64,000 bases of DNA from Crocodylus rhombifer. Its lineage: Eukaryota > Chordata > Crocodylia > Crocodylidae. The translations under genes and the position numbers were made by a program. The DNA is taken from contig JAVSML010000039.1 of the NCBI GenBank assembly GCA_038503035.1, positions 434,001-498,000 of the forward strand, read 5' to 3'. Positions 9,956-22,873 of the stretch are shown one piece after another (position 1 is the first letter of the stretch; each line of letters starts with the position of its first letter). The notes under the pieces are model-generated. The model was given only the letters and a program-made list of their open reading frames with translations. It had not been told where the DNA came from and did not search any database.

Positions 9956-12900
9956 GCTGCAGCATGCATGTGTAGGAAGGAAGAATATAGCTGCAACTCA
10001 GCAAAGATGAAGCATGAGAACAGCAAGGTCTCAATTAGATGGTTCTCCAAAGTGATGAAGGAAAGTTGTAAAACAAATCAAACACATTTGTAGGTTTATC
10101 AGACCTTTAATAGCCTTCTTCAAACAAGCTAGAACTGGCTGGTGCTGGTTATAGGAGTTGTAAAGAAACCCCTACCTCATTGCCTGCCTATTTTGATTGT
10201 ATCCCACTCAGCTGTTGCTATTTGCTTAACACTGCTTCTTAACCTGTAATCAATCCCAAACTGATCTGAGGTTGAGGTCAATCAGGGGCAACACAGATAA
10301 TATATGGCTGACACTGGAATCATCTCACATTCTCTTATTTCTCTGCCTCCTGTCACTCCAGATCCAGAAATTGGCATGATCCAGAGGCTGTGGAATTCAA
10401 AGTCAAATGTTTTCAAGTTATCAGAATGAAAGGTTGCCACAGACCCAATTCAATATGTGTGTGTATGTTTTGAGTTCATGAAAGTATTTGAGATTTCAAT
10501 TTTTTGTCCTAATTTGAAATAGGAAGAGTTTTCGAGAACTTGAGGATTCTAACAATATAAGGGATCTCTCTCCCACTCAGCTCTTTCTCTTACAACTCTC
10601 CCTCAGTTTGCTCACCTGCCAATTTTATTTTGTGTTCCCTGCAAAGTGGCCAGGTGTTAGTCAACAGTATTAAATTAGCTGTGTTCTAACCACATGGGGA
10701 CAGCAACATTTGCACAGGTGTCTATCTGGAGAATTACCAGTAAACTAATGTCCATTTTCTTTTGCTAATACAGCTTTTTGTTTGGGTTGGTTATTTTTTC
10801 CATCTCTTGACTATCTATTAATAAGCATAAACATGAGATCGCTCTTGAAACTGAATATGCAATTACCTGCCTTTGCACAACTGGCCTTCTCTCCTGCTGC
10901 TGCTGGCTCATTAACATGTAGAAAAATCTCCATACCTTTGTCTGAAGGTCCTGTCCTTCTCTTATTGAAATCATTAGGCATTTTTCCTCTGGCATGAATG
11001 GAAGCTAGGTCTGGCCTACATTAGCATCTGCCCACTCCAAACTTGTATTTTCTTTCCCATGATTAATTATTAGGCAGTAGGTCATTCTCCCCTAACTACA
11101 GCCTTGAGCTTCTCAGATTTTCCATATTTCTCCATAATCTCACTGAATTCAAGAATCCTTTCCCAACTGACAGTATTGTGCCTGTGTCAGTCCCCAGGCT
11201 TGTGTTGTTCTTTTTATAGAGCTTGAGTTTCACAGATCTGAAGCTCAAAAAGATCAGCAGAAGTATTCTTTCAAGCACACTTCACCCCTCATCTTCCCTA
11301 CCACACTATCTAAACATGGGAGACAGGCTGTGACAAAGACCCAGAATGAGGGGCACAATGTAAAATATCCTTGAGGTGAACACCAAATGCTATGAGAGTC
11401 CTTCCTTGCAGGTAAATAACTTTCTTTTCTCAGCATATTATTTACTTTTATCTGCATTTAGGTGCTGAATTCAGGTAGGCGTTGAGAGGGAATTTGCGAA
11501 TGGACCAAGGATGTAGTTTATTTTTCCCTTGCAAAGGAAAAATATCTGCCTGAAGGAGTTGTGCTGACCTGAGTGGGCTGGTAGCTGTTACATCCACACC
11601 AAGTCAAGCATCCATTCTATCAATGGCCATGGCCAGCTCAGGAGAAGAGACATATTACCATTAAGAAACCTAAAAAAGACTGTTTGGATGGGACACTTTA
11701 GGCTACAATGACACAAGCTTCATCTTTGAAACCTACCAGGGTGGTTCTGATAATGATTCATATGAACTTCATCGGCTTGTCAAGAAGCCATTAATGTCTG
11801 AGTGGGGTTATATAAATTACTGGGATTTTTAGTTGATGAGATTGCTTCCAGTCTCATAGATAAAATGGATACCTTCAAATGATTTTGACATTAGTAAGAG
11901 TCTTCCTGTCCTTGAGCTGGAAGGAGGTAAAAGGATTACTCTACCTTCCCTGTGGTGTGCATTGGAAGAGGGGGGAAGAGGCAGCGCTCCCTTGGCAAAG
12001 ATAAGCTACAACCCTGAGCTACCACTCCTTGCATTGGCTGCTGCTTCATCCTCCTCTCTCAAAACCTACCCTGTTCTTCTCCCTGCTGCTTCCTTCCATC
12101 CTTGTTTCATTCCTGTGACCTTTTAACTCTCACTCCTCAGACAAAGTGGTTCTTGTATCTTATGCTAGTATCTGACCCTGACAAATCCGCTAATTACAAG
12201 ATTTTTTTAAACATTAAATTCAGCATGCATAATAATATACTTATCCACATGCAATTTAGATGGCACAGTGAGAGTGTTTCCTGTTTTTTCTGTATGATAT
12301 TAACAATCCCGTAAGTTAAATAAGCTCTAATGCTGAAACCTCAGCTTTTGTAGGCTCATCCTGATTGTACCAAGATGATTCCACATCCTGGAAGCTCCAA
12401 GTGCATTTCAATATCCTGAACAGTACTTTCTCACTCATAAAAACAAACAGTTCTGAAATATCATGATGCATTAGTGTGATGTCAGCACCACATAATATTG
12501 TGATGTGATGTCACAACGTTGCAGAATGATAGGACTGCATGGATAGACTAATCTATAACAGGTAATAACCTGCAATCCAATACAGTTTTAAATTTGAGCT
12601 AGAAGAACAATATATAAACATGTTTTAATCTGATACATTTCACCGCAGCTTTCAAATGGAATTTTCAACACAATGTTTTTCATTAGTCATTTATTAGTTA
12701 TTGAGTCACTAGATAATTATTGTTGAATGCACAGGAAGCATCCTAATTGTTATTATGCTGAAAAAGACAATTAAATATGTGGCTGAAGCAAATTGATTTA
12801 GTAATGACACAGAGTGACATGAGATGAAAAACTGATTTGTTAAGTATATAGACAATGCGTTTGAAGGCAATGACACATGGTACCAGACAGTGCCCCTGAA

Positions 12901-13412
12901 ATCTATATTACCAAAACCATCCCAGTTTAGTACAACGCCTAGAAACAACACCTTTCATGACTATAGTCCTAAAACAACTAACATATTTGTTACCATAATA
13001 ATGAGAGAGTTGGGTCTTAAATACTATTCATACTACATTACATGTAAAGGATACCCTCTCTGCATTACATTGTGTGTGAAGGCTTCCCAAGTTCTAAGAG
13101 TCATTTCTAAATCTTTTGATAATGCAAATTTCTTTATGCAATTGCTTGAGTGGCATTAGAGCCATGCAATTTCTGAAGACTCATGACCAAAGATTAGCAG
13201 TTCCCTTGCTAGTAATTTATCTGGACTACTAAACCGAAAGATTGGCAGTTTTCCTGTCTACCAGTAAATGTATTTTGTTTCCATGCCTGCAGACTCTTCC
13301 AAGAAAGAAGCTCATGACAGCGTTGCTTTGGAAAATAGGAACTGGATGGTTGAGTTTAAGCTACTCAGCTGATCATCCAAAAGAAATGTTTCATTAAGAT
13401 GCTGTTCTTTAG
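9956..13412. other. Unique AT-rich sequence, nothing recognised
   Basis: About 3.4 kb without a gene or confidently classified repeat. Open frames of 60-90 codons on both strands (for example 10765-10997, 12709-13159) lack family resemblance, and several overlap each other antisense. A short string near 10090-10150 resembles the edges of sauropsid SINE-like repeats but is too degenerate to name. Confidence 0.5.
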
Positions 13413-14340
13413 AATCATAGAATCACAGCAAATGAGGGTTAGAAGGGACCTCAGGAGGTCATCTAGTTCAACCCCCTGCTCTAACCAGGACCATCCCCAA
13501 CTAGATCATCTCCACCAAGTCTTTGTCTAGCCAGGTCTTAAAAACCTCCAAGGATGGAGATTCCACAACCTCTCTGGGTAACCTGTTCCAGCACTTTACT
13601 ACCCTCCTTGTGAAAAAGTGTTTCTTAATATTTAACCTAAACTTCCCTTGCTGCAACTTGAGGCCATTGCTCCTTGTTCTGTCATCTGCCCCCCACTGAG
13701 AAAAGTCTAGCTCCATCCTCTTTCAAATCCCACTTCAGGTACTTGAAGGCGGCTCTTAAATCCTCTCTCAGCCTCCTCTTCTTCATATAAAATAAGCTGA
13801 GTTCCCTCAGCCTCATCTTGTAAATCGGGGCGGGCAATTATTTTGGGCAGAGGGCTGCTTACTGAGCTTTGACAAGCCATCGAGGGCCGCATGATAGGCA
13901 ACCAGGGGCAAATAAATATTAATTTTCTAAATTTTTTAGAGGCCTCACAGGCCGGATAGAATGTCCTGGCAGACTGCATTCAGCCCGCAGGCTGCATTTT
14001 GCCCACCCCTGTTGTAAATCATGTGCTATTTTTGTTGCCCTCCACTGGACTCTCTTCAATTTGTCCACATTCTTTCTGTAGTGGGGGCTCAAAACTGGAC
14101 ACAGTACTCCAGAGGTGGCCTCACCAGTGCCAAACAGAGAGGAAGAATCACTTCCCTTGGGCTGCTGGCAACACTCCTACTAATGTATCCTAGTATGCCA
14201 TTAGCCTGCTTGGCAACAGGGGCACACAATTGGCTCATATTCAGCTTCTTGTCCATTGTAACCCCCAGGTCCTTTACTGCAGAAGAGCTGCATAGCCAGT
14301 CAGTCCCATCCTGTACTGGTGTTTGACATTATGTCCTAAG
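13413..14340 (-). mobile_element. CR1 LINE 3' half, split by a hAT element
   Basis: On the minus strand the element runs from the late reverse-transcriptase/C-terminal region to the 3' tail. The frame ending near 13501 reads [20 protein letters not shown] then [20 protein letters not shown], the standard CR1 ORF2 C-terminus. Upstream (14020-14330), EYCVQF-type and ERVQW-type segments are visible in another frame. The 3' end near 13413-13500 has the 'gaccatcctggttagagcaggggg' and 'agggaccttc' strings in reverse complement. A hAT insertion at 13826-14011 interrupts it. It is 5'-truncated, with stops and frameshifts, and inactive. Confidence 0.9.
13826..14011. mobile_element. hAT MITE, family B copy 1, nested in CR1
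   Basis: A 186-bp element with ends CGGGGCGGGCAA and TGCCCACCCCTG (imperfect inverted repeats). It is flanked by the 8-bp duplication TTGTAAAT at 13818-13825 and 14012-14019. Removing it would leave the CR1 continuous, so it landed after the CR1. A sister copy of nearly equal length (185 bp) lies at 22681-22865. It has no coding capacity. Confidence 0.92.
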
Positions 14341-14851
14341 TTTTTTACTCATTTGCTCATTTCTTGTATGATATAATGATCCCTTAAGTTCCTACTTTAA
14401 AGGTCACAATGCGCTAAATGTAAGAGTGTGCAGGTCAAAACATTAAAAAATATTTCCAATTTACTCCTCAAATTAAAACATTTGAAATGGACAATTGGAT
14501 CCATTAATCATGTCAGAAGTTAGTCTCAAGACATCCCAGTTCAGTGACCCAGGTTGTTTAAAAAATGAATTGGGTTACTGCGTTGATTCAACTATGGGTC
14601 CCAAGACAGCCTAATTTCAAACAGGGCAAGTAGGGCACAAGCCCTGAATACTGCCTAAGGTTGAGGGGGACACCAGAATGGAGCAGGAGATGCCTCACCT
14701 TCCTACTCCCTGATCCCTCCTCACTTTCTGGCCTCAGCCCAGCAGCAAGCAGCAGCGGTGTCGGAGCATGTCTGTGAGTAAAAGACATTGTGAGAAATAC
14801 CGTTCACAGAACGGAACTACACTGCAACCATATACCACATCAGTCTTTTGC
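14341..14851. other. Sequence between two CR1 pieces, nothing recognised
   Basis: Mostly AT-rich, with a more GC-rich patch at 14600-14770. That patch has transposon-like composition but no identifiable ends. The 66-codon minus-strand frame there is not supported. Confidence 0.4.
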
Positions 14852-14987
14852 CCCCACTGAGAAAAGTCTAGCTCCATCCTCTTTCAAATCCCACTTCAGG
14901 TACTTGAAGGCGGCTCTTAAATCCTCTCTCAGCTTCCTCTTCTTCATATAAAATAAGCTGAGTTCCCTCAGCCTCATTTTATAAATC
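14852..14987 (-). mobile_element. CR1 fragment nearly identical to part of the 13.4-14.3 kb CR1
   Basis: This 136-bp block matches 13691-13826 in the same orientation with only a few substitutions. Examples are GCTTCC against GCCTCC near 14932, and TTTTATAAATC against TCTTGTAAATC at the right edge. It covers internal CR1 ORF2 sequence and has neither the LINE 3' end nor a 5' end. It therefore looks like a secondary duplication rather than a fresh insertion. Confidence 0.85.
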
Positions 14988-17900
14988 CCCAAGCAGGAGG
15001 GAGGGGAGACTTTCCTGGGTGCAATTCTAGCCAGTTATGCCTGTGGTTTCAATTGCCTACTTTAAGCATTTATATGGACAGTATTAGTCAAGGGACGGTG
15101 CAGTGTTAGCTGGCTGGCTGCTGAAATAAAATACAGCAATATTGCAGTGCAATGACAGCTGCTTGGAAAATCTCAGCAGGGGTGTGAATAAGAAACACTT
15201 CTCATCTGAGATATATGGAGAGAGGGAAGAGATAGAGAAGGGAATAATTTCTAAAGTTGTTTCAGCTTAACTTATGCAAGAAATACAACAATGAAACTTG
15301 TGATTATGGAAAAATAACTCTCCCCCTCCCTGCACAAATAAAGTGTCATCTATTGGATCATGTACCTGTGCTGTATGGAATCATTCAAGAGAATTTTATA
15401 CAGAGTAGGAGAATAATGGAAGGGAAGGATGCTTAACACATCTAAGATAATGCACCTAATCCTGCATTATCAAAGTCAATGAGTGTTTCATTATTATATT
15501 AGGTCAATTCAGAGTTTATTTGTGAGCTACTGCTCACAAAAATATCAATAAATACTTCTATTTTTCTGAATTACAAGTGGACCTTTGCTGAGCCTGTGAG
15601 GCCCACTCAACTGACAATTTTCTTCCTATCTCTGGGAATGTAATTGGCAATAAAAACCTGAAAAATTTCATCTTGCAACCCTTTTTCTTTTGATATTTTT
15701 CCAAAAAGATTCAAACAAAATAATATAAATCTCTTCAAACAGCGTTAGCCCTTATTACCTGGCCAAACTCCAATCTATATTTTATTTGTTATTTGTTTTC
15801 AGTTGTACTAGTTTCTCCCCATAATTTCAGTTGGAAACAATATACTTCACAACTCTTGTAATCTTCCTTTGTGCTATTCAACATCTGCCTCTTTACTACA
15901 GAGGTGGCAAAAATAGAGTAATTCTTACATGGCTTCTCCTAGTAATTCATGAATGTCTTCAGCATAAAGTTGTATATTTTATTTACATCCAGAACACCTC
16001 TATAATATTGCTGTTGCAATACCAAAGGAGACTAAATATTTTGAAACACAGTGATGTCTTTTTCTATTTCTACTTCTGAAAGTTGACTTGGTCTGATGGC
16101 ATCTGACATGACTTAACCTGGCATCTAAGCTTGTACCTAAATGTAAGAACTCTTGACCTTACCTATCCAATGTAACAAGTTGTCTGTGTATGCAACATAT
16201 TCAATATACAGCTTCTAGACCACATAACAAGTCAGATTGATTTGACAAGACACTAGCATGTATTGATACGATGCTATAACATCAGTAGTACTATGACTGT
16301 TTCTAAATGTACTACAGGATTTTAACAAGGTATGTCAGACAGGCACACACTAACCTTTTAAAACATCTGTTTCTTTTAAAACATTTATAGAACAATGGCG
16401 TATTGGAAGAATGTCTTGGAAACTCTCCTTGAATTTTTCTTTCATAGATTAAAAACAGCCAGTAGCATAACTGGAGGTGGGGGAGGAGCTAGGGGTAGGG
16501 ACTGGAACAGTCTAGCTATCTTTGTGTGGCAGCAAAAGGGTGGGAGGGAAAGGCAACAGTGAAGCTGGTGGCAAGAGGTTGCCATTACCATGCCTGGCAG
16601 TGCAACAGATGATGTTGCCCCATGTGTTTCCACCATCCAGGCCATGGAGCTGCCCAGATACAGCAATAGAGGATCCTCTAAAGGTTAAAAAATGACTTGA
16701 CTGACATTATTCTATATATAAGCAGCTCAAAATAAAGCTCTCATAGGCAACGTCATATGAGTTTTAATCAGATTAGCATATCTAATGCAAGATTCACTAC
16801 TATCAATGCAGACGATTATATAAATGTCCCCTCCTAACATTCTGGACATATTCGCACTGAAACATAATAGAGGTTTTTACTCCTAGCACCCTCTCTCAGG
16901 TCTTCTCTCTAGAAAATACCACTGGCAGAGACATGTGGAATGGATATCCTGAATCAATCTACTGGCCATCCTGGCTAAGCTGTTTTTCCAAGCAGTGCTT
17001 CCTGCCTTACAACAGGTGCAAGGAAGGTTGTGTCTCTGTAGCATCCTAAGCTCATTTTGATTATTTTTTCTGTTCTGGAGCTCCCTGCCAGAGATCACAT
17101 TGGAAAAAAATCACTATAAAAAAGACAAAGGTCCCACAGGCTAGTCTGGGTAAGGTACACCTGTGTCAATGGTCAAAAACACACAAGAGCATTGTGTCCA
17201 CCTGACTGGCACTCCAGAACAAATGACCAGTTCTCCTACTTAGAGCTGCAATTTACAGCTGTTGTAAGTTATCCCACTTACACCAAGGAGGGAAGTCTTC
17301 AGCATAAGGTTGGAATAAGACTCAAATTTGTATCATTGGACACCCTAAGCATACTGACCATATGCACCTAGGTCATGAAAAACCCAAGGTGACTGTGTCT
17401 CCTAATGCTTCAAAGCCTGCAATGTGTTTGGACCATATAGTTAAAACCCAGGTTGGTACAGACAAAAATCAATCAGTGTTAGTAGTTGAGCAATATGTTC
17501 AGTTCCCTGGGTATGTAGGCCTGCAGTCCAATTTAGAGTCAAGGCAGGGGAAGGGCTCTTTCAGCATCTTGTTTTATGCAGAAGATTTCATTACTTAATC
17601 CTCTCTTCATCTGTGAAAGAACCAGGCTGGTTAATCCCAGATGGTTTTTAATACTTCCCTTCCATCTTCCAACCAATGAATCTGCATAATGAGCATACCT
17701 CCGAGTAAAATGTTCCTATGCTTTTTTTTTATTATTATTATATTGGTAAATAGATTAAATAAACTTGCTGCATCTTCTGAAGATACTACCTGGGTGTTAC
17801 CCTCCTTTAAAGGTCAATTTATTTGTGGAATTAGATGGATTTTCCTTAGCCTGACTGCTACTCCAGCATTCCCCAAATGATCAATAAAGGTGTAAGTGTT

Positions 17901-20480
17901 TATAGAAGCAGGGTCATATAGCCAGCAGTAGCTTTTAATTAGCCATCTTGGACCAACTGAAAGAAAATGAGAGCATGCTTGGCTTATCTTCTTACCAACA
18001 CCTTTTTGCTTTTAATGTAAATAAAAACCCAACCAAAACAAGCACAACAAAACCTGTGGGGAACAACTAAAAGGATTCATCCCTTTCAGCCTGTAAAGGA
18101 TCATGTCACTGCCAGTTAGCCCTGTGTCTCATAGTGAATGGAAGTATTGAAGGATTAGTGAGTCATTTATACCTATTGATATGTCTAAAACAGCAGGAAG
18201 ATTTTCACTGCAAGTCAGGGGCACTGTTAGCGTGTGGGGGAAGGAGAAGGGGGAGGTCAGGAAAATGGGACAAGATTGTCCTCTGTGATTTCTACTCCAG
18301 GGACATGTTATGTTAGCTAATGGCTTATTCCAAAAGAATTAACAGACCAAGGGAATCCTGTGTCTGAATAGCCTCCTAAAATAAGACTGAGCACATTTTG
18401 TGATAGTAAATCCTAGCTTACAATTTGCTATTTTGCATCTTTCTTCTTTTCTTCCTATTTCTTCTTTCCACCAAAAATCCCTCTCAGCAACACCTCATCA
18501 TTTCTGTCCAAAAAGCTTTATTTCATCTTAGATAAATTTCTGTGCAAAAGAAAAGCCAAATTCTAAAGCCATTTGGAGTTTTTATCTCAGTAGACACTGA
18601 ATAAGGACATCAGGAGTTGGCCTAAAAATAAGGAATGATGCATTTGATTTGTCATATCAGATACTAAGATGAAGACATACAGAGCTCAGTGCTACCTTAC
18701 AATACATTTGTGTCAACTGTCTGGTGTCAAATAAATTAAGTGCTGTCCCCAACATACTGAAACAAAAACTGCCATTTATGATGGAATGCTTTTCATTCAA
18801 AAGCAATTTTGATTGCTAAGCAGTAGACTGCTAAGGGACATCAGAGCCATTTTTGGACACCTCCAGGTTCAGAAACAATTTCATAATTCATCTTACAGTT
18901 TATGTCCTATGGATACACACTGTTGCTACTGGGTTAGCATGATTCACTGCTTTAAAGTTTGCAACCCTATCAGTACTTCCCTGTATGAGAATTATTTAAA
19001 TGATCCCATCTTCATTCCCCTCGTTAGTTTACCTTTAGCTGTGTACTACACCCTATTGACCAAGAGTGTGCCCCTGTGTTTAAGTAGTGTCATCCCAAAG
19101 CTGAAATTGGATAACTAATTTACTGGAAAATATGGGAAAGGGGAGAGAAGCCTAATGCGACCCATTTATTCAAGCTTCCTCACTCTTCCAGTGTAATCTG
19201 TGTGAACAAACAATGACTCACTAATTGGCTGCTCATTGGATTGCAGAGAAGGAATGGGGGGTGAGGGGTCCTCACACCATGAGCCTGTTGGGGCTGGCTC
19301 ATGTATTTAGATAACTGAAAGCAGCTGTCCCTTTGCACAAAACACCTCCTGCCAGTAGATTCATGTCACAGTGGTACTTGCAGCTGGTCTGCCTGCTGGG
19401 CTGAGCAATTGCTGACAAGACAGAAGGGGTAAAGGGCTATAGGAGGAAGGGGGTTGAGTACAGGCTTGTGAGGAAGCCAAACACCTGAGGGGAGCCAAAG
19501 TCATGACATGGAGGAAGAACTCGAATGGGGTTTTTTATTGTAATGTATTTATTCATAGCACCTCTCACACTTACCTCTGAACTTACAAACACTTAAAGCA
19601 CTGAAAAATTAGCTCATTGATGACAGGCAGAATGTAATAGGCTCAACAGCAGAGCCTTTCTTGCCCCATGTCTTTATACCAACCATTTCAGGGAAAAGCT
19701 GAAAGAGCAGTTCAGTAGTTCACTGGCCCTGAGGGTCAGCAGACTTGGGTCTGCCTAGGGAGGAAATGAATTTTAGATTCAAGAGGCCTCTACTGAACTG
19801 CACGGTCACCCGTGTCTGTATCAGACAGTCTCTGAAAGGACATATTGAGTCAAAAGTCTCTAAGTCCACCCTCCATCACTCAACTTAAGGGTTTCTCCCA
19901 ACTGTCCTTAGTCTTTGCTGGCCCATGGGCAAAAATAATGGGCAAGTAACATACTCCAGGCAACATTATAGTTTGCTCTTCCTGTCAGCCTAAAGAAACA
20001 TGTATCTGTAGAAAGCAAAACATCCTGTAGCTGTAAGCAATGTTGAAGGCATATTGTCTGCCAGCCAGGGATAAGGAAGCACTGCCTTATAATGCACCCA
20101 GAAGAAGCCCCATTCCTCACGGCTGCATGAGCAATAAGGATTTATTTTTGGTATGGATTAATTGATGTGGAAAATCACCAAACTTTCACTCAAAATTGCA
20201 TTTTATATAAGGTCTGAAACACATTTTTTTCCCTTTAAGATTACTGGAAGCTTATCCAAACAGACTCAAATATTGTGACCAAAATTCTTTGGTCATTAAT
20301 TCATTCAGGGCTGGAACTTACCATATAAGTCTTTAGTTAATAGAGGATGTGATCCTGAAGATCCAACCCTGCAGAATCCTACTTACAGCTTTAAGTAGAA
20401 GGGGAAGGGTCAGGGGGAGAAACTTAGACACCTAAGAGCAGAGAGAGGTAGCTAGTGGTGTTTGTCTGAAGTCAGGCAGA
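14988..20480. other. Long unique AT-rich stretch, nothing recognised
   Basis: About 5.5 kb without recognised genes or confident repeats. A GC-rich patch at 16455-16680 begins CAGTAGCATAACTGGAGGTG and may be a small degenerate transposon. A 'catagcacctctcac ... acttacaaacacttaaagca' string near 19555-19605 resembles a common amniote repeat but is too short to classify. Frames up to about 100 codons (18813-19118) show no domain. Confidence 0.45.
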
Positions 20481-20499
20481 AGGCAGAATAGATACGCGC

Positions 20500-20730
20500 C
20501 GATGGACAATGTGGAGTCCAGATTCTGATGCCATGGTCAGAAACAAGCCAAAGTCAAGAGGCAGAGTCAAGAAATCAAGTGAAGACTGGGTCATCAGAGT
20601 TGAGAATCATAGTCATAGCCAGGAGCAAATCAAAGACCAGAAGGTGGACACAGATACCAGGAGTGCAGATAGTGGGGACAAGAGCAAGCACCAGAGTCAA
20701 GGCAAGGTGCTGAGATCAAGGTAGTCTGCA
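20500..20730 (+). repeat. Purine-rich quasi-repetitive tract (GTCAGAG/CAAGAG-like)
   Basis: The tract is strongly purine-biased on the plus strand. It repeats short variants of CAGAGTCAAG, AGTCAAG and CCAGAG at irregular spacing. This explains the open 71-codon Ser/Lys-rich frame here. Similar 'cagagtcag' tracts occur inside sauropsid repetitive elements; I cannot identify ends. No function is inferred. Confidence 0.45.
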
Positions 20731-22672
20731 AACTCATTAGGTTATTTGTTGTACAGACTGTTCACTGCTGTGCACTTTGCTGGTTTGAGACAGGGAGGGT
20801 TTTCTGTCAGCACCGCAGTGAATAATCAGCTGCCTCAGGGATGTCTCCTTTCTGGTGTCCTTCCTTCCCGATTCATCACAAAGAGCGTCTCAAAGCCCAT
20901 AACTCTCTGGAGGTTCAGCTCCTTCTTGTCTCCACAGTCTCCTTCTCCAGCGTGCACAGTCTAATCACTTGCCTATAGCTTCGTGCTTGCTCTGGGTCTC
21001 ACTCTCCTGTCCACTGATTATTTCAGTATTCTAGCTTTAACAGAAGGGCTTGAGAGGCCCCCCTGCCTATAGCTTAGTGATCTGGGTGCTCACCTGGGTG
21101 ATGGAAGCTGTGTGGGAGCCTAAGAAAGGGGGTATGCCCAAACTGAACTCCCCTATATTCTGAGTGAAAGCCCTAGCAGCCAAGACACTTTAAAGGGCAG
21201 GTGGGTCCTCCCTCAGTTGTATTTCAAATTGAGTGGCAGAGTTTGTGTCTTATGCAGAACTGGATGTTTTAAGTATGTTATGAGCACATACTTTGTGGAC
21301 CCTGATAGGCTTGGGTATAAGTTAGACAGCTGGCTGCTCAGTGGTATCAGAGCTCTGGTGGTTGTGTATATGCCCACAAAACAGTATTCAGGTACCTGAA
21401 GATATTCACTGTCAAAAACAGAGGTACCTATGGAATTCAGGAGCCTTTGGAGTTAAGTGGCTACTGAACAGAGGTTTTGAGGGTCACAGATTTGGATTTG
21501 GGTGCCTTAAGGGAGAGTTAGGAGGGATTTAGCGGTCTAGATTCTGTTGTAGATCTTGCCCTTGGGAACTTTTCATGCTGTTTTGCATTTCTTCAGCACC
21601 TATGGAAACAGTTAAAGATGAAGCGACAGCTTAACTGAATTCCCTGACTTTTTTGGGTTTAAGCCAAGTCCTTAACGTCACTAAACAGTCATGGGAAGCA
21701 AGAGAAAGGTTTCCAAATAAATCCTTTAAAGGTGAAGGAGATAACTAAGCTCTGTGTAATATGTAATATTTGCATTACATACAGCCACACAGCTATTCAT
21801 ATTTGCTTGAACTTGTCAGGTGAGATAAGTATTTTATTTTATTTTTTATATTGCTGCTGTAGCAAATTTTGCATTCAGTACATACTTCCTTGGCAAGAGG
21901 CTATGAATGAACTCTGTGATTCAGCGACTCAGCAGCCCTGCAGAAAGGACTTCAGGGTCAAAGCAATCAACTACTGTAGACACAAAAGCATTACACTAAA
22001 ATAGCGCTGCACTAAAATACCTTCTAAAAGAGGTACAAGAAAAATTCAATTTTTCTTTGGAGAGTACAAAAATAATGAGGATGTACTTTTACTATGGAAA
22101 GTAGAAAGCAATTTTTTTCATGATGTCAGTACTTTTGTATTCTCATTGTCACTCAGCAATGATGTCAGACTCAGATATGATCAGGAATAATACAAACTAA
22201 TATCACTGTTATATTTAGTGATAGTTAGATGGAGATTAAAAGATTTGCAGATTCATTTCAGATAGACCTAACAGTTAAGGCCTACCCAAGCATCTGGACT
22301 CTGTAAATATGAGCAGAAAATGTCATATTTCTGCTCTATTCATGTTTGAAATGCAGCAGAAGAAATTTCTCTGTCCAAAGTGCTTTGGGACCTAGGCTCA
22401 GAACCAGACAATGCAGAACTGTATAAGGCCCTTGTTACACATTACACTGTGAGTTGCTCAGATGTTGATCACTGTTAGTGCTAGCTTGGGTTTGGAGCAG
22501 TTACACATTCAGGCCAGCGAGGGCCCAGATGACAGAAAGGTAAGAATCCCCCCAATGCCCCCATTCTGGATTTCCCTGCTGCCTCCCTTGCCCCCACCCC
22601 AGCTTACTTGTAGCTGTCTGTGCCATCTGTCCCAGGGGAATAGCTAGGAAAGAGTTAACATACCTACCTAAG
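20731..22672. other. Unique sequence, nothing recognised
   Basis: Moderate composition up to about 21.2 kb, then AT-rich. Frames of 60-90 codons here do not resemble known proteins. The GC-richer part at 20740-21200 may belong to the same unclassified element as the purine-rich tract before it. Confidence 0.45.
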
Positions 22673-22680
22673 CCCTACTG

Positions 22681-22865
22681 CAGGGGCAGGCAATTATTTC
22701 AGGTGGAGGGCCACTTACCAAGTTTTGGCAAGCCATCGAGGGCCACGTGACAGGCAGCCAGGGGCAGATTAATATTAATTTTCTAAATTTTTTAGGGGCC
22801 CCGCAGGTTAGATAGATTGGCCTGGCAGGCCATATCCAGCCCATGGGGCACATTTTGCCCACCTA
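22681..22865. mobile_element. hAT MITE, family B copy 2
   Basis: A 185-bp element beginning CAGGGGCAGGCAATTATTTC and ending TTTTGCCCACCTA. It is flanked by the exact 8-bp duplication CCCTACTG at 22673-22680 and 22866-22873. Shared internal strings with the 13826-14011 copy include AAGCCATCGAGGGCC and TTAATTTTCTAAATTTTTTA, so both come from the same family in the same orientation. Confidence 0.93.
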
Positions 22866-22873
22866 CCCTACTG

